A program made the translations under genes and the position numbers. Source: Cytospora piceicola (taxonomy: Eukaryota > Ascomycota > Sordariomycetes > Diaporthales > Cytosporaceae). From it: DNA of 64,000 bases. The DNA lies in contig JALQBC010000007.1 in assembly GCA_023375675.1 (NCBI GenBank), positions 1,240,001 to 1,304,000 of the forward strand. The letters run 5' to 3'. Numbering within the stretch: the stretch's first letter is position 1; the number at the start of each line of letters is the position of its first letter. Below the pieces are notes generated by a model. That model had not been told where the DNA came from and made no database searches. It saw nothing but the letters and a program-made list of their open reading frames with translations. This document shows positions 44,971 through 56,570 of this stretch, one piece after another.

Positions 44971-45934
44971 CCCTTTTGAGTGCTTCAGCACCTTATGGAA
45001 AGGAAAAGGTGGCACAAGTTGGATTGACCTCTGTGCGCGAAGTGGCTTACTACCTAGTATATTATCTAGTCAGACGCGAAGACAAGCAAGTGTGGAACTA
45101 GAACCTCAGTAGCCGCAGAGAAGCTTTAATCCTACCCAATCCATTGAGAGCTGAGCCTTGCCATTGGTATGATGTCTGTGGACTTAGGGCAGGTCCAGTG
45201 TGGCAGGGGCCTCACCTCGTTAGCCTCATCAAGACTGACATGCTCAACACAACGCTTTCAATGTCCCAGGAGTTCCAATGCCATCTGTAGCAAGTGCAAA
45301 GTTCCTGCCCGTTATCTGGGTGGTTGGCTTCGTTGCTCGAAAACATCAATGATCAGTTAATCCTACTGCTCCCATTCATAGTGTCATACATGATACTGAA
45401 ACCCGTATCTATCTTGAATGAAACAAATACCTGGATGATTGCTCCCATCAATATATTCGAACTTGTCCAAAGGGCTTTGAATCTATCCCAGGATTTTCAC
45501 ACAGATATATAGTCACATGGATGGATATACGGGCACCTGTGATGTACCAGCGCTTTCTTGGCCTCCTGTACTGTTAGTCAAATGAACTGAATATGGTCTC
45601 CCAAATTATCCGTATCTTTATTAAGAAACCATCCGTGTTGGTACATACCTACGCAAGGCAGCTGTATGTCGAGGTCTGCATCAACCGAGGCCCCACAAAT
45701 CACCAACAGGTTGAGACCCATCTGCATGTTGGTACGGAAAAACGGAATTTGTCCCAGTATTATACTGCAATAGTGGGTCAAATTCTGACAATAATATTTG
45801 TAGATATTTAAGGGCTGGACTCCGGGGGAGTGTTGGATGTTATATTCTTCTTCTTGCCCCCTTCATCACCGCACCTGAGCACTTTCCCATCGAGCCCTCA
45901 GCCCTCACCACCATACTACCCGTAACCCATCGAC
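44971..45934. other. Intergenic
   Basis: No gene recognised. The end is the promoter of the alpha/beta hydrolase, with a CT/CA-rich leader (45840-45930). Confidence 0.45.
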
Positions 45935-46778
45935 ATGTCTTCTTCCCCTGTCATCGTTCTTGTCCCGGGTGCATTTGGCACTCCGGCCGGATACGACAAG
46001 CTGCTTCCATATCTGACAGAAGCCGGCTTCTCGACCCGTCCAGGACCATATCCAAGCTGCAACCCTGTAGACCCATCCACGGCAACGGCCCCAAAAGACA
46101 TCGCTTCAATGCGTGAGAACGTGCTCCTCCCTCTTATTGAACAGGAAAAGAAGGACATCGTCATCGTCGCGCACTCGTACGGCGGGCTCGTAGCTGGGAG
46201 CGCAGCTAAAGACCTCGACAAACCAACCCGTCAGGCTCAGGGTCAAGCCGGAGGCGTTATTGGCCTGATATACGTGGCCGGTAATATCGCTCTGGAGGGC
46301 GAGGCTCTCATGGATGCAATGGGTGGGTCGTATCCCCCATTTCTGAAGCTTGACAAGGTAGGCTCTAATCTGTCGCTACCATGTTGGATAATGGCTACAA
46401 GCCACCCACTGACGCGTGCCCTAGCCATCCAAGGGTCTCGCTCTCATCGAGCCAGCCATGGAAATTCTCTATAACGACTGCGACCGAAATCTCACCGCCG
46501 AGCTGGAAAGCACGGTGCTGCCCCATGCCAGCATAGCATTTGAGACGAAGGCCACAGCACCGGCTTGGGCGGACAAGGGATTCGACGGGAGGAGGGCGTA
46601 CGTGCGCACGCTGGATGACTGCTGCAACCCGTCTTTCGTGCAAGATATCTGGATCGAGAAGACCAAGGTCAAGTGGGATGTGGTCGACTTCAAGACGGGC
46701 CATATGCCGTTTGAGAGTCAGCCTGAAGCGTTGGCTGAGCAGATTGTGAAGTTCACCAAGGGTTTCATGGCGGTGTAG
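45935..46778 (+). CDS. Alpha/beta hydrolase (small esterase-like)
   Basis: Two exons (45935-46357 and 46425-46778) with a 67-nt phase-0 intron give 258 aa; the join reads FLKLDKPSKGLALIEPAME. The start IVLVPGAFGTPAGYDKLLPYL is the first strand and loop of the fold, the nucleophile is the Ser in VAHSYGGLVAG, and a His is placed near the end (FKTGHMPFESQPEALAEQI). The length and motif match the AB_hydrolase_1/6 group (MenH or salicylate-esterase-like). No signal peptide. The next gene on the same strand is a methyltransferase, so both may act on the same small molecule. Confidence 0.9.
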
Positions 46779-47962
46779 AGAGGCAGTCAGTGACTGCCTG
46801 CCTCGACTTCGACTACCCCTCAGTCACTGGAATACGGCGGAGCTGAAGGAGGGCGGGGGGATGCGTATCTGATGATACACTCAAATGCATTTGATTCACT
46901 GTATCGAACACCCCCGCACCATGTGACGTCAACTCTATATGCCTAGGTTTTATATGGCAAACTGATCTATTATATAATCACATCGATTTGGTGAACAAGC
47001 CACTCATGGGTGGATAGGAAAGTGACAGCAACGCCAGTTCCGCCAAAGTGCCGTGGGGAACTATCAAGAAATCAGATGAGTGAGACCACCCGGCCGGCCC
47101 AAATTTGTCTCATCGTTGGAGAACAACATATGCACCTAGGTAAACACTGCGACCTAGAAGCATGTTTGTACGTAGATACAGTCCTGAGGGGTCGAAATTC
47201 CCAAATACGTCCATCCGACTGATCCACAAGACTTAGTCCGACGGATACCAGCCTAGAGTGTACATAGTATTTCGATACTACATTGCTAATTGTCTCCGCA
47301 GGTGGACCGTAATAATATTCATAGTCCCTGCCTGTATATACTGTGTTTAATACCCAATCACTTGCTGGAGTGGAAGTCTTGCTGAGGTCGTGGAGCCGGT
47401 CTGGTGATAATAATTAATGAATATGCGGCCCTGAGGCTATCCAGCACTGGACATAGTGGGACGGGAGCCGCAGTTATCACAGTACATAGATAACACAGTA
47501 GTACTGGAAACAAGAACTACGCTCTGGAGGCCAATAACACCACAGAGTATAGCACTCGAAGTGGTAAGATGGGCCATTGGGGGTCGCAGATGTTACAGCA
47601 ATACCACAGTAGCATTGGAAGACGTGGAGTGGTAGGTTGGAGGCCAAATGACCACCACGGCATCATCAAGGACAAGGCGAACTGATGTCATGCCAAGTCT
47701 CAGTGGTGTCAAAAGCGTGGGGTTCTCTTAGTAGCCGTCAGGTTAGTCCACCTTCCCTCCAGTGCTGCCCACCACATTGGGGGGGTGGGGGGAAGGTTTC
47801 CTTGGTTTATGTATATCCAATTATTGCAGCAACTTTGGGCGGACTAACTTCACTTCTTCCATACCATATTATATCCTGTTTTTCCATCAGGGCGAGCACA
47901 AAGAGTTAGATGAACGACACAAACGGCACAGACAAAAATCCAGATAACAATTCGCCGTTCTC
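46779..47962. other. Intergenic with imperfect short repeats
   Basis: About 1.2 kb without a gene. ACAGTAGTACTGGAA (47498-47512) with GGAGGCCAATAAC, and ACAGTAGCATTGGAA (47606-47620) with GGAGGCCAAATGAC, form a degenerate direct repeat. The end is the methyltransferase promoter. Confidence 0.45.
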
Positions 47963-49197
47963 ATGGATTCCAAGTCTGACCAACCGGCTCATGGGATTAT
48001 GGAAGGTCAAGCCATGGGAGAAAAGACCGAATCGACTGGATGGAATGGCACCTCCGTAGAAGGCGAAGACCCATATGCATTGTTGCGTGATTGCAATGCA
48101 AGTACTCGGTAATGATTGATCTGCTAAGTTGGTCTTCAGATTTCAAGGACAACTTCTGATACCAGTCTCAGACTCACGGCTCAGCACTACCTCTGGAAAG
48201 ACCTCCTCGGATTCCTCATACATCCAAACATCCCTATCAGAGCCTCCGACTTGAGAGTCGCGGACGTCGCCACTGGTAATGGGTAAGATGACCTCGGAAC
48301 CCCCAGATGTCGGGAGCCAAGAGGAAATTGAAACAAATTACTGACTAAGTATCCACAGCATCTGGCTCCATGACTTCGCCCGTGACAAGCCAAAGTCCGT
48401 TGACCTGCACGGCTTCGATATCAGTTTGGATCAGGTCGGTCCGAAGCCCTGGCTGCCGGCGAATATACACATGCACACCTGGAATATCTTCCAGGAGCCG
48501 CCCCCAGAGTTCGTGGAGTACTTCGATGTGGTGCACGTTCGACTCATTACTTACGTGGTCCAAAACAACGACCCTCGTCCGGTACTTGCGAACTTGACCA
48601 GACTGTTGAGTACGTGTAGCCTCTTCAACTGATGCTTACAGCCGGTGTATAGCAAGGCTAACAATCAATCCTTTCAAGAACCTGGAGGCTACCTCCAGTG
48701 GGGCGAAACCGACACCATTGGATGCTCGATCAAGACCGTCCCAGGCGTGACGGCACAGAATCTTGACACGCTCTTGTCCCAAATGAAGGGGCGTGACACG
48801 TAAGATCCAAATTGATTATCATCCTCAGCACACGTAACTGACCGCTGTCGCAGCTGGAAATCCCACCTCACAGAAATCCTGGACAAGAACGGGTACCCCG
48901 GCTCCCTCCTGTACACCTATGAGTATGGGCTGAGCATAGCAAGAGTCTGGACTGACGAGTAAGTTTCCGTATATATCAATCGCCCCATGTCTTGTGGGAG
49001 CCCTGGGGTTGACCGATTGCACCAGGTACGTGAGCGCCTATAGAGAGCTTGCAGTCAAGGTTTTCAAGACACCTGAAGTTTCGCAGGATCTAGAGCGAAG
49101 GGCAATGGATGAGACAAGGGATGGAGCGGCGATTATGGTTCCAAAGCTGGTATGGGTTGCGAGGAAGTCTGTAGAGACGGCACATAGTTCAGGGTAA
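47963..49197 (+). CDS. SAM-dependent methyltransferase, fungal secondary-metabolism type
   Basis: Six exons: 47963-48108, 48166-48282, 48359-48609, 48679-48799, 48854-48958, 49026-49197; 303 aa, with all five joins in phase and introns of 54-76 nt. Motif I is VADVATGNGIWLHDFA, followed by FDISLDQVGPKPWLP, the acidic end of motif II. FDVVHVRLITYVVQNND and RLLKPGGYLQWGETD are the usual later motifs. This is the class I Methyltransf_25-like type often seen in fungal metabolite clusters (LaeA/UMTA-like). The first 35 residues are unlike the family and probably flexible. No continuous frame covers the gene, so it is easily missed. Paired with the alpha/beta hydrolase 1.2 kb upstream. Confidence 0.93.
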
Positions 49198-50747
49198 TTG
49201 GCGGAAATGGTACCCACCATGGATAGGTGTCATGAGGTTCAGCCTTCAGGAAACCTACTTCTACTTCCTTACTTGGTATCAATCACAGAACCATCTTGCG
49301 TTGGTTGCCTGCGCAACTTATTGAACAACACCTCAAGTTAGTGCATCATGAAAGGCCATGCATTCTGAAGTGAATGAGGCACTGTCAACCATTGCTATCC
49401 GCCCGCCGCACGTCGACTGATCGTTCAAATGTTGCTCAGGTAAAATCAAGTAATAGGTGTGTGCGTGTGTGTCCCTTCAGAGCTATGGAAGGGTGCCAAA
49501 CGGCCTGTTTGGTCAAGTACCCTAGGGTACCTAAGTACCCAAGCGAGTTTTGCGTAGCCCTGTGATCCCCCCCCTTCCCTATCACCAGAGTCAACAAGTC
49601 TTCCAACTTGAAGCTCTGAAGTACTTTATTCTATCATGGACATTCTTCAACTAATATGAAGCACTGAGACAAAAGCTTCGTTCCCGAGGCCTCCACCATT
49701 CCCGCTCGAGAAAGAACTTCTCGTCACTCCTTGAATAGGCCCATATTGACCATCATCTCAGACCCTGGGCAAGTCGAATTGCAAGAGTCGAGGCTATCCT
49801 GCGTGTAGTTTCCCTACTCCTTCGCTTACCTTTATTGGTGCTAGTCAATGTGCTGCAGGTGGCCTTTCGAAACTACTGTCAACAACTTTGCGGATTTGTC
49901 GTCGAAAATTTCCCTAAACATGTTCTGTTCTAAGGCAGTCCTTGCGGCGGATCAAGACAGACATAGGGCCACTGATTATGTACCAAAGTATGTAACTGTG
50001 CATTGCTTCAGGGATTCGGTGAGAATAATAATGACGGTCTGGTGCCGTAGCCTCGTCAGTTGACAGCGACTCATCGGACTTAATAGGGTAGTGTGTTTTG
50101 TTTCGCGACCACCAGTTGACAGCCTCTAGGGTCCTCGGCTTCGTCAAAAGACCAACCCTGGAACCCAATTACATGTTTAGCGTTTAGGAATACAAGTGAA
50201 TGTATCTACCAGTGCTCAGGTGACCAGCTGATTTCCCGTAGGCTCACAGCTGCGTCTGATATCCAACCCAGCTATAGGCATTGCTACAGGCTTAGCGTCT
50301 GGGGTTCGACAGTACATCTGGCCCTCACCACGTGCCCGCCGCAGAATACAATCAAAGGTCACTGACAGGACTCGTTGAAGCTGCACTGTCTGACGACCTG
50401 AACAGGTAATGGTAACCCACCAGGCATCGACAGCAAACCGCGTCATAGCGGTATACCTCACCGTATCGAAGGTCGCTGGCTTTCCGGAAAGACAACAGAA
50501 ACACAAAACGTCCCCAAGAAGCTTATAGGCATTTCCAATAGCCAGTCCCTCAGTATTATCACAAGCTACCTCCGATTTTCTCGCCAACTGGCTTACTCCT
50601 CTTCCCTTCCTTCCTTCCTGCCTCCCTGCCTTCCTACCTCTCTACCTCTCTACCCTCCTTCCTCGCCATCACCATTCTTAAGCCATCGACCAGTTTGTAC
50701 CCACAAATGATTGTGTACGCTAATTTGACCCATTTATCGTCACAGCC
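49198..50747. other. Intergenic
   Basis: About 1.5 kb. A GTACCCTAGGGTACC palindrome (49518-49532) and a pyrimidine-rich tract before copy B (described separately) are the only clear features. No gene recognised. Confidence 0.45.
50601..50664. repeat. CTTC/CTAC pyrimidine microsatellite
   Basis: A run of CTTC, CCTG and CTAC units upstream of copy B; degenerate four-base repeats that could act as a CT-rich promoter element. Confidence 0.6.
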
Positions 50748-51927
50748 ATGGAGAAGACGTGGACTCCAGAGGAGCTGAAAGAGATCCTGCCCCGAATTAT
50801 CTCGCGTTGGCCAGGCGCTGCTCGTCTCCTGCAAAGCAGAAGCGCACAGGAGAGAATTCGTCTGGTCACTCGGTCAGCCAATGGTGAACCCCCAGCCGTT
50901 ATCGGCGACGAGGCCTCGGGTCGTGGTGAGCTCGATACTGATCACCATCGGAGGACCCTCGATGTTCCCACTGTCCAGACGCTTGTATGCCACCGGGACG
51001 ATGGAGTGTGTTTTGGTCACACGCCCACGAGTGTGAACTTGACAAGGGTCTATCTCAGGGCTCGCGGTGAGTACCCCATATTGCACATCAGGAAGTCGTA
51101 ATTGAACCGAATAATCACTGATTCAATACGGCACCCTAGGATCCACCAGATTCCAATCCCAAAATTTGACGCGCCTCGAACTTCACAAGAGCGCATGTAC
51201 GCCGCTGCACATCATCGGCATCTGCACAGCGTGTCCCTCCCTGCAAACCTTGTGTGTCTATACTGATTGTGGGGAGGCTGAGAAGAAGCGTTGGGACCCT
51301 TTCGTCATCTCCGATGGAGTGTACCTATCCGATGCCTTGGCCAAGCTACGCGACCTGAAGACTCTCGACCTTGACTTGCACTATAACTGCGACTACAGCC
51401 ATCTGCTCGGACCCCGAGGTGTGCTCAACTTACAGAAACTGTTAGGCCTGGAGAACGTTGTTCTGCCACTCCACTACCTCGTGGAGAAGACTTCCGCCGG
51501 CGGACACGTCGTCACCTACCCCTCCGCGGTTCTCCCCCCCTCGCTGAGACGTCTTCACCTGAAAGCCGACAGCATGTGTCTGGTGTTCTGGCGCGGCGGT
51601 TTTTCGGGCCCTGGTGACGAGCAAACCAACGCGGCCGTTACTGGATATGAGTCTGCGACCACGCTTCTTGAGTTTCTGGGAGCCGTCAGCGCCTGTGTTC
51701 CCTACTATTTTGCCAACATTGAGTTAGTGACCTACACCTACGGAAGCAAACACCCGCTCGGGGACGATGTGGGCAGTCGCTCCGAGGAGACACCCGCATT
51801 CCCTCGCGGCGCCCTTGGCCCCGAGGCTGACGTGGACGATAAAATGACCCGGTTCGGTGTTCTCGCCGAGGACTTCGACCGGAATGGTGTCCGGTTTGAA
51901 GTGGGCTTGGAGCTCGCCACGCACTGA
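50748..51927 (+). CDS. F-box/LRR-like family protein, N-terminally short (copy B)
   Basis: Two exons (50748-51066 and 51140-51927), intron 73 nt, 368 aa. Leucine-rich segments run through it: VNLTRVYLRARG, NLTRLELHKSACTPLHII, LRDLKTLDLDLHYNC, LQKLLGLENVVLPLHYLV, SLRRLHLKADSM. This is the C-terminal leucine-rich part of fungal F-box-like proteins, and the intron sits at the same site and phase as in copy C (TSAG/PSNW there, RARG/STRF here). No F-box is found at the N-terminus (MEKTWTPEELKEILPRIISR), so either it was lost or another exon upstream was missed. Function unknown; such proteins usually sit in SCF ubiquitin-ligase complexes, for which this copy lacks the link. Confidence 0.72.
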
Positions 51928-53018
51928 GGGTGATGGTGTCCGCGGAGGCAATCCGAGTCTTCGGAATGATGTTTGGGGATACACGCGCAGTCCCACCATC
52001 ATCGTGCGTCTTCTTGAGGCAGACAACGGCTGTATGTGAGCCTCCACAAAGGACCGGGGGGAGGAACGCCATCGACTTGATGATGGCTTCGGGAGGGGGT
52101 TGGGGGAAGGTAAAGAGGGCTCAACAAGGTGAGGAGGAATATACGAGAGACAGAGTCGTTTCTTCGTTTACTCACGTTGGGACTTGGGCATAGCTGAGAG
52201 GTTGGATTCACGAGTCCTATGATGATGACCAAGACAGCCAGGGCTGGTTAGCATGGAGCTACAATGTCAGGAGTTGGTCTTTTGTTTTCTTCTAAAACTT
52301 GGGGGAGAGGATTTGTCACGATCTCGGGATGATCACCGTGAAAGGACTGTTCAAGGTACGCATAAGGGGGTCACAATCTGAGAGACGAATTGGTCAGACA
52401 GCAGAACGTGGAGAAGCAGCCGCCTGGGTTCATTCTCTCTGGCAAACAGAAACTCGGGTTGTTTTGTATTTACGTAGCTGGTGAGTGACATTGTGGTATT
52501 GTACATCAGGCAGGCATGATCAAATAGGTTCCAAGTGGCAATGGCCCGCCTCGAAATTAGAACCTCTTGCAATATGTCTTCAAACTGCAGCGGCTGTAGC
52601 AATGAAAGCGAAAGCGGGAGGGAACATTGGGTCTGTAAGCCGTCAGGCTCGCATCATCAAAACATAATAAGTACATATGTATCAACCCGCTATCGATGAT
52701 TGTGTCTCTGGGTAACGGCATCCAATGGTATTACTGTATTATCAATGATCATGTCGAGATATTCAGCAATTACATCGAAGGGTATTCTGAGTCGCCAGGC
52801 CCTCTTCAACTTCTGGTTTTGGACCGCATCTTATCCAGCCAAGAATTGCTTTCGCGACCCTGTGAACGTGATCCCACCACCAACTCTAGGTGAAATATCC
52901 TCAAAGCACCTGCTGCAGAGCTCCTGTTGTGTCTGATAGCCGCGCTTTCGTATAAGTCGAGGCCTTTACGTCAGACCCTCAAGTCGCCCTGGAGAACCCG
53001 AGCTCATGCTCGCTCTAC
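51928..53018. other. Intergenic
   Basis: About 1.1 kb with no recognised gene; AT-richer from 52490 on. Confidence 0.45.
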
Positions 53019-53716
53019 TTGACAAGGTATTCACGACTGGTTTATTCGCTCCTGCCTGCTTTAGGATGTCAGGACGCCCAACAAGGGATACCACGAGGGG
53101 CCTCGGGTGATCTGAAGAATGGCAACTCGCCAGGTTCGAGGAGGAGATTTTCCCCGAATACACAAACATACACACATACACACACACATACACAGAGAAA
53201 GAAAAGAAAAGAAGAAGAAAAAGAAGAAAAAGAAGAACAAGATGACGACGACGACGACAACGACGACGACGACGACGATGACGCGATCACGTCCCCCTTC
53301 AGATCTGCAGGATCGCCTGTCAATTCTCAATCAACCTCATTCATCACCGCCCTCGCTGCAGGTTCGCCTGTCAATTCTCAATCGACCTCAATCATCACCG
53401 CCCTCACTGCAGGTTCGCCTGTCAATTCTCAATCGACCTCAATCATCATGTCTGTGTCATTCCCGCCACTGTCGGCCATCCAGTAAGTGTATACTATCCC
53501 TGTGTGTCTGTCATGGTACTAACGGCTTCGCTCAGGGGCGCTCCGATTGTCCTGCCTACAGGCACTCCCTGGTATTGGACAACTCAGCAGTACCCAAATG
53601 GGCCACCTCGACTGTCACCTATTGAAGCACAGCGAATATCTGGCTTCAAAGACCGCATCCATATGGGGGTGCCTATTTTTACACGAGTACTCGAATATTG
53701 GGAGTTACGACTCTAA
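53019..53716 (+). CDS. Possible two-exon repeat protein (weak)
   Basis: One frame (53019-53483) is joined to a second exon (53537-53716) by a 53-nt intron with near-ideal signals: GTAAGT donor, TACTAAC branch and CTCAG acceptor. The second exon adds GAPIVLPTGTPWYWTTQQYP and further to LEYWELRL. The first exon is low-complexity: Lys/Glu-rich, then a Asp run, then the 17-residue repeat AGSPVNSQSTSIITALT. The same DNA is also open in another frame (53119), so codon evidence is weak. A shorter start at 53448 would give a 71-aa protein. The intron is the best evidence that something is transcribed here. Confidence 0.35.
53157..53282. repeat. Compound microsatellite: CA, then GAA, then GAC
   Basis: ACACAC/CATACA runs (53160-53192), then GAAAAG/AAGAAG purine repeats (53194-53240), then GACGAC with ACAACG interruptions (53241-53282). 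Confidence 0.85.
53308..53448. repeat. 51-bp minisatellite, about 2.8 copies
   Basis: Units start at 53308, 53359 and 53410, each beginning CAGGxTCGCCTGTCAATTCT. The period is exactly 51 bp (17 codons). Copies differ by a few bases and the last is cut short. Confidence 0.9.
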
Positions 53717-53726
53717 CGCGAAACGA

Positions 53727-53798
53727 CGCGACGCGAAGAAGAAGAAGGAGAAGAAGAAGAAGAGGTCGACGACCAAGACGACGACGACAACGATGATG
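53727..53798. repeat. Second GAA-then-GAC block
   Basis: GCGACGCGAAGAAGAAGAAG followed by GAAGAAGAAGAAGAGG and then GACGACGACGACAACGATG. The order and interruptions resemble the block at 53205-53280. Confidence 0.8.
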
Positions 53799-54257
53799 GC
53801 GGCGCCCGGCCAGGGCGGGTCAGCCAATTGGCTAAGCGCGGCGGGCGGTGTCGCCGGCGCCGTCTTTACGGCTGGGGGCTTCGCCCTCACGGCCGGGAGC
53901 CTGTGGCGGGCCCGCCAGCGTCGCCTGGCGGCTGCCACCGCGGCCGCCGACCCGGAGACCCCCCCCGCCGCCGCCGTGCCTGCCTCTGCTGTCCTCTCGT
54001 CGGCAGAGGAATGGGCGTCCCTGCCAAAGGGCGACGCCCAGACGGGTGTCGGTCCTTCCGGGGAAGGCCCCTGGCACCGCATCGTGTCGGGCCGGGCCGA
54101 CGAGTGGAGGGGGGGCGGCGGAGAGAGAGAGAGACAGAGAGACCAAAACCGAATAAAAAACCAATCTTCAACAATTTTGGAAGCTATCTTTCCTATTGCT
54201 CCGTGGGCCTTTGATTGCAAGAAGTGTGCTGTGTTCTGGCTGTCAAGGCCCTGTTGA
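53793..54257 (+). CDS. Hypothetical Ala/Gly-rich protein with one hydrophobic segment
   Basis: A 154-aa frame from the ATG at 53793 right after the GAC repeat. Residues about 12-35 are hydrophobic (LSAAGGVAGAVFTAGGFALT) and could be a membrane helix; the rest is Ala/Pro-rich and then basic. GC-rich, with most third bases G or C, but frames on both strands are open here, so base composition alone may explain it. No family recognised and no splice site needed. Weak candidate. Confidence 0.3.
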   Translation: MMAAPGQGGSANWLSAAGGVAGAVFTAGGFALTAGSLWRARQRRLAAATAAADPETPPAAAVPASAVLSSAEEWASLPKGDAQTGVGPSGEGPWHRIVSGRADEWRGGGGERERQRDQNRIKNQSSTILEAIFPIAPWAFDCKKCAVFWLSRPC

Positions 54258-55280
54258 CGGGCAATGATAGCCGTGGCTTCGAAGCGAGGACTTGGGCCGG
54301 TGGCCTGGGGCGCCTCATCAAATTGGTTAGGTGACCTGGTGCGTCTTGTCATTGGTCAGTTGGAAAGGCTTCTTGAGCATCCGAAGTGGCTAGGACACCT
54401 GGAAGTACTGATCGTCGAGAGATTCTGTGACTGGGTGAGTCGTAGGTTTTCCTTCAAGTGTTTGGTGATGCCGTCTTCTTGGGGTCGCGATAGAAACCAT
54501 ATCCCTTGCAGGTTTCGGAGTCCTTGATCGCCGGTGACACTGACGCCTCTCGAAATCCCTTCGGGTTTATAACACATGCAAGCATCCATCAACATGACCA
54601 ACACCGCCGACAGATGAACCCTCCATTTTCACCCCAGTAGGGGTATTCAAAAAGGGGTTTGGGAAGGAGAAAGCACTTTCTTCCGCATCACCCACGCTTC
54701 CGAAAAAGAGTGGACGAGAGGAGGGGTTGAAAAGTAGAAAAAAAAGACACACACATAGACCGTTGAAGAGTGGTACACGCACAATACCAGCACTGAGTAC
54801 AGCATACACTGGCTGCACTGGCAGTAAATGCTGTACTGGGAGAGATAGAGACTAACCAGAGAAACTAACATTGAACGGCTGGAGTCCCGGTGGAATGGCG
54901 AAGGAAGGGAAAGGAACAGCTTCGTGAGCCTCCATAGGATGACAACGACATTGAATAGTGTAGTATATATGGATCCTGTATGAAACAAAACCACATGTGA
55001 GTCACTCTGTTCAATCTGTTCCAGACGACAACAAACTTACAAGGTGTGCACCGGTAGTGAAGGCCACTATATAAGATTTGAGGGAGGTAGTCGTGATGGT
55101 AGGTAGTCAGGTATTCCTTAAAGGCTTTTTTATTAATTATATCCGTTACTCGTTCCTATTAGAGTCTCTGATGTGACTCAAGATAGTCTGCAATTTTGTA
55201 TTGATCGGCAGGCTATCATTTGCACAGACTCCTAAGGACAAGACTCACCCCGTGGTCCCCGGTGCCCACCTGGGCTTCCT
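54258..55280. other. Intergenic
   Basis: About 1 kb without a recognised gene; contains A-rich and AT-rich stretches (54730-54750, 55125-55150). Confidence 0.45.
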
Positions 55281-56102
55281 CTAATCGTACCCTTTATGGT
55301 GTTTGATGATACTTATGTACCGCACGCCCTCCTGTATTCGTTCTTCTCGGGTTTGATCTGAATCTCTTTGAGAGCAGCATATGTCCAGATGTCGGGCTTC
55401 CTCCATCTTTGCGCATAGCTTCATTCTTTCCAAGCCTTTATCGATGGAATCATTGATCATGGCTCGGATGGCAGCATCTGCGTGAGCCCGGGTCATGAAG
55501 GGGCGTTGGAAAAGCAGGGGGTATACACCTAGGTAGGTCTCGGTGATGATATGATCAAGAGCATTCTTGGCATAGGAAGATGGTGGCTGATCTGCAATCC
55601 CAGTGTGATGGAGTTTGCACCCATGTGACGGTATGAATATGGCTCTGACGTCTTCTTTAACGTGTTCCTTGAGTTCACCATTATTGTTGAATTCGGTGTA
55701 ACGAAGTACGCGCTCCTGTCCACTTGCCTGCTCCTTTGCTGTAGGAAGGGCTTGTTGATCTCGTCGCTTAGTCTGGTGGTGGTGGTGGTGGTCGCTGTTG
55801 TTGCTCTTGGTCCTAACGTCTTTGGTTTTGTTGTCGCATCCGAACATGGGATTGAGGCCATCGGTTGCGGTCTCCTCGGAAAGGATACTGTCATCGGCGT
55901 TTGTGGAGATCGGCGGGGTGTTGTTGCTGTAGGGAGGAGGAGGGTTGGACGATTGCCTTTTGGCATATCGCCCTACCCAGGCTCGAAATCGTGGAAACAT
56001 GCTGCTCTTTGTGGAATTGGATTTAGATTTGTGGAAAACGACAGGAGTGTCTTCGGAGCGTGAAAGAATTAAAGCGCACAGCAATGCCGATGCTGCCATC
56101 AT
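55281..56102 (-). CDS. Hypothetical protein, 273 aa
   Basis: An intronless frame. The N-terminus MMAASALLCALILS is a short hydrophobic stretch that could be a signal peptide or anchor. The middle has Asn/Ser/Pro-rich low complexity and a run of five His (HHHHH). The C-terminal half (VKEDVRAIFIPSHGCKLHH, ALDHIITETYLGVYPLLFQ, ERMKLCAKMEEARHLDICC) looks like folded protein but matches no family I know. A TATAAATA element (56177-56184) sits about 75 bp upstream of the ATG on the same strand. It diverges from copy C. Confidence 0.6.
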   Translation of the reverse strand: MMAASALLCALILSRSEDTPVVFHKSKSNSTKSSMFPRFRAWVGRYAKRQSSNPPPPYSNNTPPISTNADDSILSEETATDGLNPMFGCDNKTKDVRTKSNNSDHHHHHQTKRRDQQALPTAKEQASGQERVLRYTEFNNNGELKEHVKEDVRAIFIPSHGCKLHHTGIADQPPSSYAKNALDHIITETYLGVYPLLFQRPFMTRAHADAAIRAMINDSIDKGLERMKLCAKMEEARHLDICCSQRDSDQTREERIQEGVRYISIIKHHKGYD

Positions 56103-56570
56103 GCATGGAATGTGTGTATCTTGTACATGCTACTTTTCCAGGCCGCCTGATCATCCTGAGTGGCCCTTTCTTGATATATTTATACTCAGGTATATTGAGT
56201 TCCGGTCCTCCTCGAGGACTAGCGTAAATAAAGTTCAAGGTATGAAATATATCATTTGATGTGACCACGAGCCGCGCTTGCAGAAACGTCTTCTGTCCGT
56301 CTCAGCAAGGGCTTCTTCTTCAAAAAGTTGATGCCTTATTGGTGCTTTGAGCTGGGGACCACCAGGCAACAGCCCTTTTGAGTGGCTCCGCCCCCTCACC
56401 GCTGTGGCCCAGTTGGATTGGGGACTAGATCCTCCACCATCATTTTGACATACTACAGGTAAATAAAGACCGCGCCAGGTCGTGCGTGGAGGACCGAGCT
56501 ACTCCGGCCGTACACAGCATTTGAGGTCCTACCATCTCTTCGATTTGCCACCGGTCGATGACTTTCAACA
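56103..56570. other. Divergent promoter between hypothetical gene and copy C
   Basis: 468 bp between two divergent starts. Includes the TATAAATA at 56177-56184 for the minus-strand gene. No gene of its own. Confidence 0.5.

Noticed and set aside
50216..50587. 123-aa open frame on the minus strand
   Set aside because: No domain, signal peptide or splice support; kept out although it is uninterrupted.
53308..53448. Regular repeat considered as a CRISPR-like array
   Set aside because: Units are head-to-tail without spacers and the genome is fungal.
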